NCBI RefSeq assembly: GCF_030269925.1
Contig: NC_085111.1
Coordinates: 8,734,142-8,798,141, forward strand
Origin: Bombyx mori
Taxonomy: Eukaryota; Arthropoda; Insecta; Lepidoptera; Bombycidae
Reading direction: 5' to 3'
DNA length: 64,000 bases
The notes beneath the pieces are model-generated. The model ran no database searches. It was not told where the DNA came from and saw only the letters and a program-made list of their open reading frames with translations. Shown here one piece after another: positions 10,401-19,037 of the stretch. Positions within the stretch are counted from its first letter, which is position 1; each line of letters starts with the position of its first letter. The translations under genes and the position numbers were made by a program.

Positions 10401-13400
10401 GAACGGGATACAGATAAAAGTAGCAACACCCGACGACCATAGGGCCCTCTCAAGCTACCTCCGAAAGGAGCGTATAAGTTATCATACGTATACGCTCCAG
10501 GAGGAGCGTGAGCTCCGTGTAGTCATACGTGGCATCCCCAAGGAGTTAGATGCCGAGCTCGTAAAGGCCAACCTACTCGAACAAGGCCTACCCGTAAACT
10601 CCGTGCACCGCATGCACACAGGACGCGGGAGGGAGCCATACAATATGGTTCTCGTCGCCCTCGAGTCTACCCCCGAGGGTAAGCAAATCTTTAACGTCCG
10701 AACGGTCTGTAGGCTTTCCGGAATCACCGTGGAAACCCCTCATAAAAAAGGCACTCCGAGCCAGTGCCACAATTGTCAGCTGTACGGGCATTCTTCCCGT
10801 AATTGTCACGCGCGCCCTCGATGCGTCAAGTGTTTGGACGATCACGCCACGACTCTTTGCACTCGCGATCAAAAAACCGCGACGGAACCACCTAGCTGCG
10901 TCCTGTGCCGCACACAGGGTCACCCCGCGAATTACCGTGGATGCCCCCGAGCACCTAAAATAAATCGCCGCGTCGCGCGCCAAAACCGCCTCCGAGCTTC
11001 CGGCCCTGACATCAAAGCCACGGCACCCTCTGTGCCGAAGGCTAAGCCTGCCTTCGTGCCGGCGCCGGTGCCCAGCGGCTCGGCCTGGGCTAAACCGTTG
11101 CCGTACACGAACACGGCTGTAGCTCCCTCCCCCGCGATTCATCCCGCCCCCGCGATACGTCCCTCCCCCGTGATTCGTTCCCCCGCGACCAGCACTCCGA
11201 CCGCGTCCGACAATCTCGCTCTAGCGATCGACTTTTTTCAGTCGATCAACTTTGAGCGTGTTAATGCTTTGGGTGACGCCATTCGCGCCGCCTCCACTGC
11301 ACAACATTTCATCGCCGTTGTGCAAGAATACGCTGACGTATACGCGTCGTTAAATACGTACGTCCTCCCCTCACTCCGCCGGTAATCAATGGCGTACATA
11401 AGTAGAATAAAGCCCCTATCCGTAACGATAGGATTTTTTAACGCTTACGGTCTCGCAAATCAACGTGATCAGGTTTGTGATTTTTTGCGTGACCATCAAA
11501 TTGACATCTTTTTGGTGCAGGAGACCCTGCTTAACCCCGCGCGCCGCGACCCTAAAATCGCGAACTATAACATGGTTAGGAACGACAGGCTCGCTGCTCG
11601 TGGTGGTGGTACCGTCATTTACTATAGACGAGCCTTGCACTGCGTCCCACTCGACCCCCCCGCGCTTTCTAACATCGAAGCATCAGTATGCCGAATCTCA
11701 CTGACTGGACACGCGCCGATCGTTATCGCGTCCGTTTATCTTCCACCGGATAAGATCGTTCTAAGCAGTGATATCGAGGCGCTGCTCGGCATGGGAAGCT
11801 CTGTCATTCTGGCGGGCGACCTAAATTGTAAACACGTCAGGTGGAACTCACACACCACAACCCCGAATGGCAGGCGGCTTGACGCGTTAGTCGACGATCT
11901 CGCCTTCGATATCGTCGCTCCGCTAACCCCGACTCACTACCCGCTAAATATCGCGCATCGCCCGGATATACTCGACATAGCGTTATTAAAAAACGTAACT
12001 TTGCGCTTACACTCGATCGAAGTAGTTTCAGAGTTAGATTCAGACCACCGTCCCGTCGTTATGAAGCTCGGTCGCGCTCCCGATGCCGTTCCCGTCACGA
12101 GGACTGTGGTGGATTGGCACACGCTGGGCATCAGCCTGGCTGAATCTGATCCACCATCGCTCCCGTTTAGCCCGGACTCTACCCCGTCTCTTCAGGATAC
12201 CGCTGAAGCCATAGACATCTTAACGTTACACATCACCTCGACATTAGATAGGTCATCGAAGCAAGTTGTAGCGGAGGACTTCCTTCACCGCTTCAAATTG
12301 CCCGACGATATTAGGGAACTCCTTAGAGCTAAGAACGCCTCGATCCGCGCCTACGATAGGTATCCTACCGTGGATAATCGTATTCGAATGCGTGCCCTAC
12401 AACGCGACGTAAAGTCTCGCATCGCCGAAGTCCGAGATGCCAGATGGTCTGAGTTCTTAGAAAGACTCGCGCCCTCCCAAAGGTCTTACTACCGCTTAGC
12501 TCGTACTCTCAAATCGGATACGGTAGTAACTATGCCCCCCCTCGTAGGCCCCTCAGGCCGACTCGCGGCGTTCGATGATGATGAAAAAGCAGAGCTGCTG
12601 GCCGATACATTGCAAACCCAGTGCACGCCCAGCACTCAATCCGTGGACCCTGTTCATGTAGAATTAGTAAACAGTGAGGTAGAACGCAGAGCCTCCTTGC
12701 CACCCTCGGATGCGCTACAACCCGTCACCCCGATGGAAGTTAAAGACTTGATCAAAGACCTACGTCCTCGCAAGGCTCCCGGTTCCGACGGTATATCTAA
12801 CCGCGTTATTAAACTTCTACCCGTCCAACTCATCGTGATGTTGGCATCTATTTTCAATGCCGCTATAGCGAACTGCATCTTTCCCGCGGTGTGGAAAGAA
12901 GCGGACGTTATCGGCATACATAAACCCGGTAAACCAAAAAATCATCCGACGAGCTACCGCCCGATTAGCCTCCTCATGTCTCTAGGCAAACTGTATGAGC
13001 GTCTGCTCTACAAACGCCTCAGAGACTTCGTCTCATCCAAGGGCATTCTCATCGATGAACAATTCGGATTCCGTACAAATCACTCATGCGTTCAACAGGT
13101 GCACCGCCTCACGGAGCACATTCTTGTGGGGCTTAATCGACCAAAACCGTTATACACGGGAGCTCTCTTCTTCGACGTAGCAAAAGCGTTCGACAAAGTC
13201 TGGCACAATGGTTTGATTTTCAAACTATTCAACATGGGCGTGCCGGATAGTCTCGTGCTCATCATACGGGACTTCTTGTCGAACCGCTCTTTTCGATATC
13301 GAGTCGAGGGAACCCGCTCCTCCCCACGACCTCTCGCGGCTGGAGTCCCGCAAGGCTCTGTCCTCTCACCCCTCCTATTTAGCTTATTCGTCAACGATAT

Positions 13401-16400
13401 TCCCCGGTCGCCGCCGACCCATTTAGCTTTATTCGCCGACGACACGACTGTTTACTATTCTAGTAGAAATAAGTCCCTAATCGCGAAGAAGCTTCAGAGC
13501 GCAGCCCTAGCCCTAGGACAGTGGTTCCGAAAATGGCGCATAGACATCAACCCAGCGAAAAGTACTGCGGTGCTATTTCAGAGGGGAAGCTCCACACGGA
13601 TTTCCTCCCGGATTGGGAGGAGGAATCTCACACCCCCGATTACTCTCTTTAGACAATCCATACTCTGGGCCAGGAAGGTCAAGTACCTGGGCGTTACCCT
13701 GGATGCATCGATGACATTCCGCCCGCATATAAAATCAGTCCGTGACCGTGCCGCGTTTATTCTCGGTAGACTCTACCCCATGATCTGTAAGCGGAGTAAA
13801 ATGTCCCTTCGGAACAAGGTGACACTTTACAAAACTTGCATAAGGCCCGTCATGACTTACGCGAGTGTGGTGTTCGCTCACGCGGCCCGCACACATATAG
13901 ACACCCTCCAATCCCTACAATCCCGCTTTTGCAGGTTAGCTGTCGAGGCTCCGTGGTTCGTGAGGAACGTTGACCTACACGACGACCTGGGCCTCGAATC
14001 AATTCGGAAATACATGAAGTCAGCGTCGGAACGATACTTCGATAAGGCTATGCGTCATGATAATCGCCTTATCGTTGCCGCCGCTGACTACTCCCCGAAT
14101 CCTGATCATGCAGAAGCCAGTCACCGTCGTCGCCCTAGACACGTCCTTACGGATCCATCAGATCCAATAACCTTTGCATTAGATGCCTTCAGCTCTAATA
14201 CTAGGAGCAGGCTTAGGGACCCCGGTAACCGTACTCGTCGAACTCGACAAAGAGGTCGACGTGCAACCTAACCCATACATCAGCCCGCTGAGTTTCTCGC
14301 CGGATCTTCTCAGCGGGTCGCGATTCCGATCCGGTAGTAGATTCATTCGCGAAACAATTGCTCTTGAGTTGTTAGGTCTCCTTCGGAGGCGCTCGGGCAG
14401 TTGTGAGCAAATCCCGCCCCTCTTGGCTGAGCCTTTGCTCGCCCACCTGTCCTGGTGAAACTGGAAAGGCCTTCGGGCCACCAGTAAACTTTCAATCATA
14501 AAAAAAAAAAAAAAAAACCCGTGTCGATCTTAAATTAGACAGGCGACCAGTCATATACACATACTGTCAATATTGATGGTAGGGCTTAGGGGAGAAACGG
14601 ATGAATTGAGTTAGATAAATATAGCCGGTATAAAGCATTGGCGAATTATGCATAAAAGAGCCATCGGAATGTAAAGTGAGCATTAAAATAATATACTGTA
14701 CCGAGTGCATCGAAAATACATTGATGGTTATTTAAGATGACGGCTCCGTAGTCGCCAGACAGATATTCTCCGTTTCGAATGTGCCATTCAATACCCAATA
14801 GTTTGTTCATATGCTTCATCACACGAGCGTAAATGCTGAAACACCAAATTAGATATGATCCATGAGAGATTCTTTACTAGTTAGTCACATATAAAATCAA
14901 TAAAATAATTTCATAAGTTTAAATGATAAATATATATATACATATATGATACATGCACCAAACACTGACATAAGTTAAACACATCAATGTTCAAATAATT
15001 CTACAAGTTTTTTTAGAAAATTTGCCGTATAAACGTTACCATCAGTAAATATCCTCGACAAGTATTAGGTTGACAATAATATTATTATGAATGCATAATG
15101 CATAAAGATGCCATAAAAAATAATTTATTTATACCTACACACTCCAATAGCGTGCATGTATATGTAAGCCCATTCCGTTAACCAATACAGGGTATGGATT
15201 CCGACAAAATTAGTGAAGAAGGAAAAATTTATATAATAGGTTGGGGAAAAAGTCTTTTCGCATTATATAGTATGTATGAACATGTAATAAAATTTCTTTG
15301 GCTATAGGTACTATTTGTATCTGGCTGGTTTTAGAATAATTCAAAGTTTAAATTTTAAAGAAGATAATTCCCAATTCAAATTAGGAAAATGTGTTATTTT
15401 TATTTATTTTTCGTACTGTCAAAATGAGTGAATCTAATGAAGAAATTCGATACATTTTAAATATTTACTACAAAATAGGTAAAAATGCAACGCAAGCCGC
15501 GAAAAAATTTGCGATGTTTATGGATCTAGTGCAGTGTCTGTTAGAGTAGCACAAATTTGGTTTAAGCCTTTTCAATCCGGAAATTTTGCTGTCAAAGATG
15601 CACGTCGCTCTGGTCGCCCTATTACGGATAAAATGGATGCCATTTTTGAAAAAGTGGAGCAAGATTGGCATATCAGTAGTTACGACGTAGTTGAAGAACT
15701 GGGAATTGACCGCAAAACAGTTTTGGCGCATTTGAAAAAACTGGGCACACAAAAAAGCTCGATATTTGGGTACCTCACGAGCTCACTGAAAGTAACCGAA
15801 TGAACGTGTACTCATTTGTGATTCTTTATTACGACGTAATTAAACCGAACCATTTTAAAAGAAACTGATTACTGGTGATGAAAAGTGGATCATGTACGAC
15901 AAGAACGTGCGAAAAAGGTCGTGGTCAAAGGCCGGTCAGGCTTCACAGACTGTGGCGAAACCCGGGCTAACTCGCAACAAAGTGGTGCTGTATGTGTGGT
16001 GGGATTGGAAGGGCATTATTCATTATGAGCTGTTTACCACCAGGTAGGATCATCGATTCTGAACTCTGCTGCGAACAACTGATGAGATTAAAGCAAGAAG
16101 TTGAGAGAAAGCGGCCGGAATTAATCAACAGAAGGGGTGTGGTTTTTCATCATGATAACGTTAGACCTCACACACCTTTAGCCACTCAGCAAAAATTAAG
16201 AGAGCTTGGCTAGGAGGTATTAATGCATCCGCCGTATAGTCCTGACCTTGCACCTTCAGATTTCCACCTGTTTCGGTCTCTTCAGAATTCTTTAGGCCGT
16301 GTCAGGTTAACATCCCGAGAGGACTGCCAAAAACCAATCGTCGCGGTGTTTTCATCAGAAGCCCCAACATTTTTATAACAATGGGATCATGTCCCTACCT

Positions 16401-17137
16401 ACAAAATGGCAAAAAGTTATCGAACAAAATGGTACATATATACTTTAGTTAAATGTAAATAAACTATATTAAAAAATGTTGCGAATTTTCTTAAAAAGTG
16501 CGAAGAAACTTTTTCCCCGACCTATTATGTAGCTTTACACGCAGTGTGACACGGTTAAAGATCAGCTGTCCAAGAAGGTCAACGGGGAACTTGGTCAACT
16601 GACGGTTGTCTTTCTTCATGGATCACTCAACATGAACTTATCAAAACGATAAGCTTACATGCTTAGTTTAATATCGTTGTTCTGGCTTAGTTTAATAAAG
16701 TAGTTTTGTTTTTCAAACATATTAATATACAAAATGTTATTACAAATTTAACTAAATCAGTGTATAGCACAAGAGATGTAAAAGTTAATAATTGAAACCA
16801 TACGTAATGTCTAGGATAATAAGTTAATTTTAAATAGAAAATGTTATTAATGGTATAAGCATTGACTTAATAGAAAAATACATAAATTCATCCGGCTTCT
16901 TAACTTGTGGTAAATGTGTATATTTTTAATAGAAAATAAAACTTACGTTCCATTCTTTACGTCCCTCGGTCTCAGCAAGAACGGCGGTATAACAACAATA
17001 GAACTTAGGAAAATCAAAAAATAGAATAGAAAAATTTTAAAATAATAATTTAGGCGTTTCAATCTGTGTCCGTACAATGCGGTCACTGCATAAAGAATCG
17101 TGCACAATATAAACGGCAAATATAATATTATCCACAT
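4261..17137 (-). CDS. 1-acyl-sn-glycerol-3-phosphate acyltransferase (AGPAT1/2 type), 5 exons
   Basis: Exons in transcript order are 17137-16947, 14835-14702, 6692-6511, 6339-6168 and 4406-4261. They total 825 nt (274 aa plus stop), all GT-AG and in frame. The enzyme transfers an acyl chain to lysophosphatidic acid to make phosphatidic acid, normally at the ER membrane, feeding phospholipid and triglyceride synthesis. Seen: a hydrophobic N terminus (residues 1-20 and 32-55, likely membrane segments); acyltransferase motif I NHQCIFD with H101 and D106; a [11 protein letters not shown] block; IDRKN; motif III IYPEGTR (E177-R180); and a motif IV-like APIIPVV. Length and motif order match metazoan AGPAT1/2. 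The catalytic residues are intact, so it should be active. Introns 1 and 2 have gained a mariner and two jockey LINE copies. Upstream noncoding exons were not identified. Confidence 0.93.
5746..5935 (-). mobile_element. Diverged Bm1-type SINE fragment
   Basis: On the minus strand it has the 3' half of the SINE: the reverse of gagctcacggcccacctga and caacccttcgaaac, ending near ctaccaccagtgag. It is strongly diverged and lies in AGPAT intron 4. Confidence 0.6.
6168..6339 (-). CDS. AGPAT exon 4 (EGTR motif)
   Basis: Acceptor aatttag|ACA, donor AAAG|gtcggt. It encodes [20 protein letters not shown], then [20 protein letters not shown]. It carries the acyl-acceptor binding EGTR motif. Confidence 0.94.
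6511..6692 (-). CDS. AGPAT exon 3
   Basis: Acceptor atttcag|GG, donor AAG|gtatgc. It encodes [20 protein letters not shown] and on through the [12 protein letters not shown] block typical of the family. Confidence 0.94.
6693..7517. other. AGPAT intron 2, left part
   Basis: AT-rich intron sequence up to the target duplication of the truncated LINE. Short ORFs here show no family features. Confidence 0.45.
7518..7529 (+). repeat. Target-site duplication, left copy
   Basis: gggttgacagtc is repeated exactly at 8683-8694, directly after the poly-A of the truncated LINE. This is the mark of target-primed reverse transcription. Confidence 0.9.
7530..8682 (+). mobile_element. 5'-truncated jockey-clade LINE
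   Basis: Nearly identical to 13366-14510 of the full-length LINE nearby: the same RT C terminus, 3' UTR and caatcat-plus-poly-A end. It starts abruptly inside the RT domain near the FADD motif, so it is a typical 5' truncation. It differs by an in-frame insertion of about 15 bp near 8116-8130 (APCACGAWF against APWF). Exact 12-bp target duplications flank it. The remaining reading frame runs open to 8442. The copy is young and not autonomous. Confidence 0.93.
8683..8694 (+). repeat. Target-site duplication, right copy
   Basis: Second copy of gggttgacagtc, immediately after the poly-A tail. Confidence 0.9.
8695..9347. other. AGPAT intron 2 between the two LINEs
   Basis: The first 180 bp is more GC-rich and was contiguous with 7440-7517 before the LINE landed. 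It has no recognised identity. The rest is AT-rich with no feature seen. Confidence 0.4.
9348..9355 (+). repeat. Target-site duplication of the full-length LINE, left
   Basis: cccgtgtc recurs at 14518-14525 directly after the poly-A. This fixes the element start at 9356. Confidence 0.85.
9356..9390 (+). promoter_or_regulatory. Internal Pol II promoter of the LINE (Inr plus DPE-like)
   Basis: The element begins with cattcc. GGACGTG lies at 9384-9390, that is +29 to +35 from the start fixed by the target duplication. Drosophila jockey, F, I and Doc elements are known to use a downstream promoter element of RGACGTG type around +28 to +34. The position and sequence match; activity is inferred. 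Confidence 0.65.
9733..11385 (+). CDS. LINE ORF1: gag-like nucleic-acid-binding protein, 550 aa
   Basis: Forms the ribonucleoprotein particle with the element RNA. The start is taken at the first [13 protein letters not shown]; the frame is open further upstream but only with non-ATG codons. The N-terminal third is low-complexity Ala/Pro/Ser-rich with an [14 protein letters not shown] acidic tract. A central globular region (about residues 195-335) precedes three zinc knuckles: [14 protein letters not shown] (CX2CX4HX4C), [13 protein letters not shown] (CX2CX3HX4C) and [16 protein letters not shown] (CX2CX4HX5C). This triple arrangement is typical of jockey/R1-type ORF1. The C terminus is again Pro/Ala-rich. 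The stop TAA is three bases before the ORF2 ATG. Confidence 0.93.
   Translation: MEFSPTNTLLAEFLSEKYPALESEFLAYKAKRAVNCSAVPAAPAVSATPAVPASPSSARKTPATYTAASVAPSTPVSPILPRKTPASTAAASVLPQRSSAASVASAALAPSSSSSDSDSDMEVDLVPASLTDGFTLVQKGKKRAAESRASAAAKISKAANASRPRPPTPVAPCPRATPSPRPVAQTKNQAPPPLILQEKAAWDRVSLALKAKNIKFVSARNLANGIQIKVATPDDHRALSSYLRKERISYHTYTLQEERELRVVIRGIPKELDAELVKANLLEQGLPVNSVHRMHTGRGREPYNMVLVALESTPEGKQIFNVRTVCRLSGITVETPHKKGTPSQCHNCQLYGHSSRNCHARPRCVKCLDDHATTLCTRDQKTATEPPSCVLCRTQGHPANYRGCPRAPKINRRVARQNRLRASGPDIKATAPSVPKAKPAFVPAPVPSGSAWAKPLPYTNTAVAPSPAIHPAPAIRPSPVIRSPATSTPTASDNLALAIDFFQSINFERVNALGDAIRAASTAQHFIAVVQEYADVYASLNTYVLPSLRR
11389..14271 (+). CDS. LINE ORF2: endonuclease-reverse transcriptase, 960 aa
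   Basis: Cuts the target DNA and primes reverse transcription there. The APE-type endonuclease spans about residues 10-230, with N18 (FFNAY), E45 (VQET), D144 and N146 (AGDLN) and SDH at 218-220. The reverse transcriptase spans about 440-740, with [39 protein letters not shown] and the catalytic LFADD at 681-685. The C-terminal part has VKYLGVTLD and RPVMTYA. No RNase H motif is seen, as in the jockey clade. The ATG follows the ORF1 stop after tca, which suggests termination-coupled reinitiation. No stop or frameshift is present. Confidence 0.95.
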   Translation: MAYISRIKPLSVTIGFFNAYGLANQRDQVCDFLRDHQIDIFLVQETLLNPARRDPKIANYNMVRNDRLAARGGGTVIYYRRALHCVPLDPPALSNIEASVCRISLTGHAPIVIASVYLPPDKIVLSSDIEALLGMGSSVILAGDLNCKHVRWNSHTTTPNGRRLDALVDDLAFDIVAPLTPTHYPLNIAHRPDILDIALLKNVTLRLHSIEVVSELDSDHRPVVMKLGRAPDAVPVTRTVVDWHTLGISLAESDPPSLPFSPDSTPSLQDTAEAIDILTLHITSTLDRSSKQVVAEDFLHRFKLPDDIRELLRAKNASIRAYDRYPTVDNRIRMRALQRDVKSRIAEVRDARWSEFLERLAPSQRSYYRLARTLKSDTVVTMPPLVGPSGRLAAFDDDEKAELLADTLQTQCTPSTQSVDPVHVELVNSEVERRASLPPSDALQPVTPMEVKDLIKDLRPRKAPGSDGISNRVIKLLPVQLIVMLASIFNAAIANCIFPAVWKEADVIGIHKPGKPKNHPTSYRPISLLMSLGKLYERLLYKRLRDFVSSKGILIDEQFGFRTNHSCVQQVHRLTEHILVGLNRPKPLYTGALFFDVAKAFDKVWHNGLIFKLFNMGVPDSLVLIIRDFLSNRSFRYRVEGTRSSPRPLAAGVPQGSVLSPLLFSLFVNDIPRSPPTHLALFADDTTVYYSSRNKSLIAKKLQSAALALGQWFRKWRIDINPAKSTAVLFQRGSSTRISSRIGRRNLTPPITLFRQSILWARKVKYLGVTLDASMTFRPHIKSVRDRAAFILGRLYPMICKRSKMSLRNKVTLYKTCIRPVMTYASVVFAHAARTHIDTLQSLQSRFCRLAVEAPWFVRNVDLHDDLGLESIRKYMKSASERYFDKAMRHDNRLIVAAADYSPNPDHAEASHRRRPRHVLTDPSDPITFALDAFSSNTRSRLRDPGNRTRRTRQRGRRAT
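14284..14334 (+). other. Predicted H-type pseudoknot in the LINE 3' UTR
   Basis: CCCGCTGAG (14284-14292) is the exact complement of CTCAGCGGG (14309-14317). CCGGATC (14300-14306) is the exact complement of GATCCGG (14328-14334). The order a-b-a'-b' gives an H-type pseudoknot with 9- and 7-bp stems and loops of 7, 2 and 10 nt. The pairing is retained in five other LINE copies in the window. It may be the RT recognition structure (inference). Confidence 0.6.
14468..14479 (+). other. 3'-terminal C(UUCG)G hairpin of the LINE
   Basis: GGCC-TTCG-GGCC is a perfect 4-bp stem closed by a UUCG tetraloop, about 20 nt before the poly-A. The truncated copy has GGCC-TCCG-GGCC at the same place, so the stem is kept while the loop differs. 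Confidence 0.5.
14518..14525 (+). repeat. Target-site duplication of the full-length LINE, right
   Basis: Second copy of cccgtgtc after the poly-A tail. Confidence 0.85.
14702..14835 (-). CDS. AGPAT exon 2 (NHx4D motif)
   Basis: Acceptor ttcag|C completes Thr64; donor CTCG|gtacag. It encodes [20 protein letters not shown] and on to [13 protein letters not shown], holding the catalytic His101 and Asp106. It sits between the full-length LINE and the mariner. Confidence 0.94.
15233..16528 (+). mobile_element. mariner transposon with both terminal inverted repeats
   Basis: The ends ataataggttggggaaaaag and the reverse of the right end (ataataggtcggggaaaaag) pair with one mismatch, and the match continues inward (tcttttcgca against tttcttcgca). 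The 1.3-kb length is standard for mariner. It lies in AGPAT intron 1, antisense to the gene. The transposase is broken, so the copy is not autonomous. Confidence 0.92.
15424..16448 (+). pseudogene. Broken mariner transposase
   Basis: Traces a whole mariner transposase from [12 protein letters not shown] to a C terminus ending [18 protein letters not shown]. The helix-turn-helix region, the [11 protein letters not shown] block (first catalytic Asp), HHDNVRPH (second) and [15 protein letters not shown] (third, DD34D spacing) are recognisable. In-frame stops (near 15547 and in GG-stop at 16210-16212) and frameshifts break the frame, so no functional enzyme is made. Confidence 0.9.
16947..17137 (-). 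CDS. AGPAT exon 1 (N terminus)
   Basis: ATG at 17137-17135, donor GGAAC|gtaagt. It encodes a strongly hydrophobic start ([18 protein letters not shown]) and a second hydrophobic stretch ending [13 protein letters not shown]. The RPRDVKNG block just before the catalytic domain is typical of AGPAT1/2. Confidence 0.93.
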
Positions 17138-18171
17138 TTCACCAATTCTAACTTAAAGCAATTAAATTTCTTGAATTTACGTGCACGTGCCGTATGTTCT
17201 GTATACGTATTAAGGCAAGCCAGTCTAAACGGCTTGCTTGTAGCTATCAAACTGAGACTCGACAAATTCGTAATCATTTACAGTAACGATTATATCAGAA
17301 ACTTGTTCTAGATGTTTTGTCAATTTTGAGTTTTCGTAGTTTCAAACTTCATAGGTGCGCTAATTTTGAGCATTAATAAATATTGGTTTTGATATGCATA
17401 TGCCCTGTTAAATTTATTTCTTAGTTCACGGTAAGATAGGAGAGAGTCATTTTCTTTTTTTTATTGTACAGACGGGTGAGCCAACTCGCGGTGAGTCAGT
17501 TACTGTTAAGCCCAGACATCACAGCGTGGAGCGGCCACTCACCTTGAGACTGGTTTGAGTTTCAACAGTATAATGGAAGAAATAAGCAGGTAGTAAAAAT
17601 TATCGGGTGGAACACTAATTATTTCCAGCCTCTATTGTTTTAGTCTGGGTCTAGATTATGCTAATTCTATTTATAATAAAGAATGTCTTCAAGACCAGAT
17701 TTCAAGTTAATAATTTAAAACTTAATTCGAAATATAAGTAAAATACATCGTATTTTTTTGTATTGTGGTTGTTTAATACGCGTACTAATTAAAAACCAAA
17801 ATAGGTAATTTAAAATCTTTGTATTCACAAGTTGTCTAGTCGGCCAGTAGGTACATAGAAAAAACACAAAATATGTTCGAGATTTCAGTACAAACTTTTG
17901 ATTTGTTATATTATCGAGTACATTTGTTTGCTGGGGTACTGGCGCCCATAGATATCACGACGCTCAACGCCTATCTAATCAACCAAACGCTTGGAAGTTT
18001 TGTGGTAGGAAGTTGACACCTTGACAGGTTACAATGCGCCCTAAGATTAATATGTAAGTTTGATAATTTATGACGCGTTTGACGTTATTACACGACATTC
18101 ATGAAGACATGTTGATCTAAAGCTAGATATAATCGCGGTATATTTTCCTTACAATTTTTTTTCCTTACTTA
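17138..18171. other. Upstream of AGPAT; degraded SINE piece
   Basis: Presumably holds the AGPAT 5' UTR and promoter, but no clear TATA box or initiator was recognised. A minus-strand, heavily diverged Bm1-type fragment occupies about 17456-17572 (cactcaccttgagactggtt resembles the SINE 3' half). Confidence 0.4.
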
Positions 18172-18500
18172 TTCGGTGGTAGCCTAAGAGGCCATTTCAG
18201 TTACGCCCGGACAGGCAGGTGAGCTCACTGGCTCATCCTGAGAGAATTTGCTAGCCCTAATAAGACCAGTGCTTCGCAGAATCTACCCCCGGATCGGAAT
18301 CGCGACCCACTAAAGAGGATCTGGCGAAAAACTCAGTGGGCTGTGTCTATGGGTTAGTTCGCTCGTCGAACTCTTCGTCGTAATCGACGAGTTCGATAAG
18401 GATGATGACCGGTGCTTGAGGGTCCTAGAAGCACCAAGAGTGAATCCGGGGATCGACATGTTTCGGTCAAGCAGGACTCCATAGAACCACACCGGACTTC
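18172..18500 (-). mobile_element. Jockey LINE 3'-end fragment
   Basis: Reverse complement carries the end of an RT reading frame, then the 3' UTR with the pseudoknot segments CCCACTGAG and TTTAGTGGG, and the gctacca-type tail. It is diverged and 5' truncated. It is related to the copies at 24804-25780 and 63690-63905. Confidence 0.8.
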
Positions 18501-18993
18501 TTATAAATTAGGCCTAGGTCGCTTACGCAACTATTATCTTTAGATTATCGGGTTACGCGATTACAAAATATTCGCTGTGTGATAATGGACTATGTTTTGA
18601 TAGTGAAAATGGAGTGCAGTGCTGTTTTCTTTTAATTTTGTTTGGTTTACATCTGCAGTACGCGTCGCTCCGCTGTGACCATCGCTAGATATTGAAAATA
18701 CTCACTGAACTACAATAACAACTGTTTCTACTTAACTGTTTCTACAATAACAAAGTTTCTATTTAATCGGATAAGTAAAAAAGAACAACCAGACAATTAC
18801 GAACACGGTCATTAAATTCTCTTCTATTATGTTCTTTACATTTCGCGTATTTCTTGCTTTAAATTGATATAATTATCTACTTAATATGTAGAGTATTAAT
18901 GTAGTTTGCAATCAATATTCTTTATCTAATTGTTATCATTGGTAAAATATTTGATCGTGACCACGAAAACCGTATAGTATAAACAGTAGTAAA
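18501..18993. other. Unassigned intergenic DNA
   Basis: AT-rich. No gene or repeat is recognised. Confidence 0.4.
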
Positions 18994-19037
18994 CAGTACA
19001 GTATAGTATTCGAAACGTCGTCTACTATACTGTACTG
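18994..19037. repeat. Perfect 15-bp inverted repeat next to an ACTGT microsatellite
   Basis: cagtacagtatagta (18994-19008) is complementary to tactatactgtactg (19023-19037) with a 14-nt loop. The right arm runs directly into the satellite. Confidence 0.75.

Larger units (their letters stand above)
9356..14517 (+). mobile_element. Full-length jockey-clade non-LTR retrotransposon
   Basis: About 5.16 kb from cattccg at the 5' end to a poly-A tail, flanked by an 8-bp target duplication. It has a 5' UTR with an apparent internal promoter, ORF1 (gag-like, three zinc knuckles), ORF2 (APE-type endonuclease plus reverse transcriptase, no RNase H seen) and a structured 3' UTR. Both ORFs are open and all recognisable catalytic residues are present, so the copy looks competent or recently so. 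It sits in AGPAT intron 2, antisense to the host gene. Its base composition (GC-rich coding) contrasts with the AT-rich intron. Confidence 0.95.

Noticed and set aside
10017..11142. Long minus-strand frames inside LINE ORF1
   Set aside because: They are mirror frames caused by high GC in ORF1, with no family features.
13092..13445. 117-codon minus-strand frame inside ORF2
   Set aside because: It is a shadow of the RT domain.
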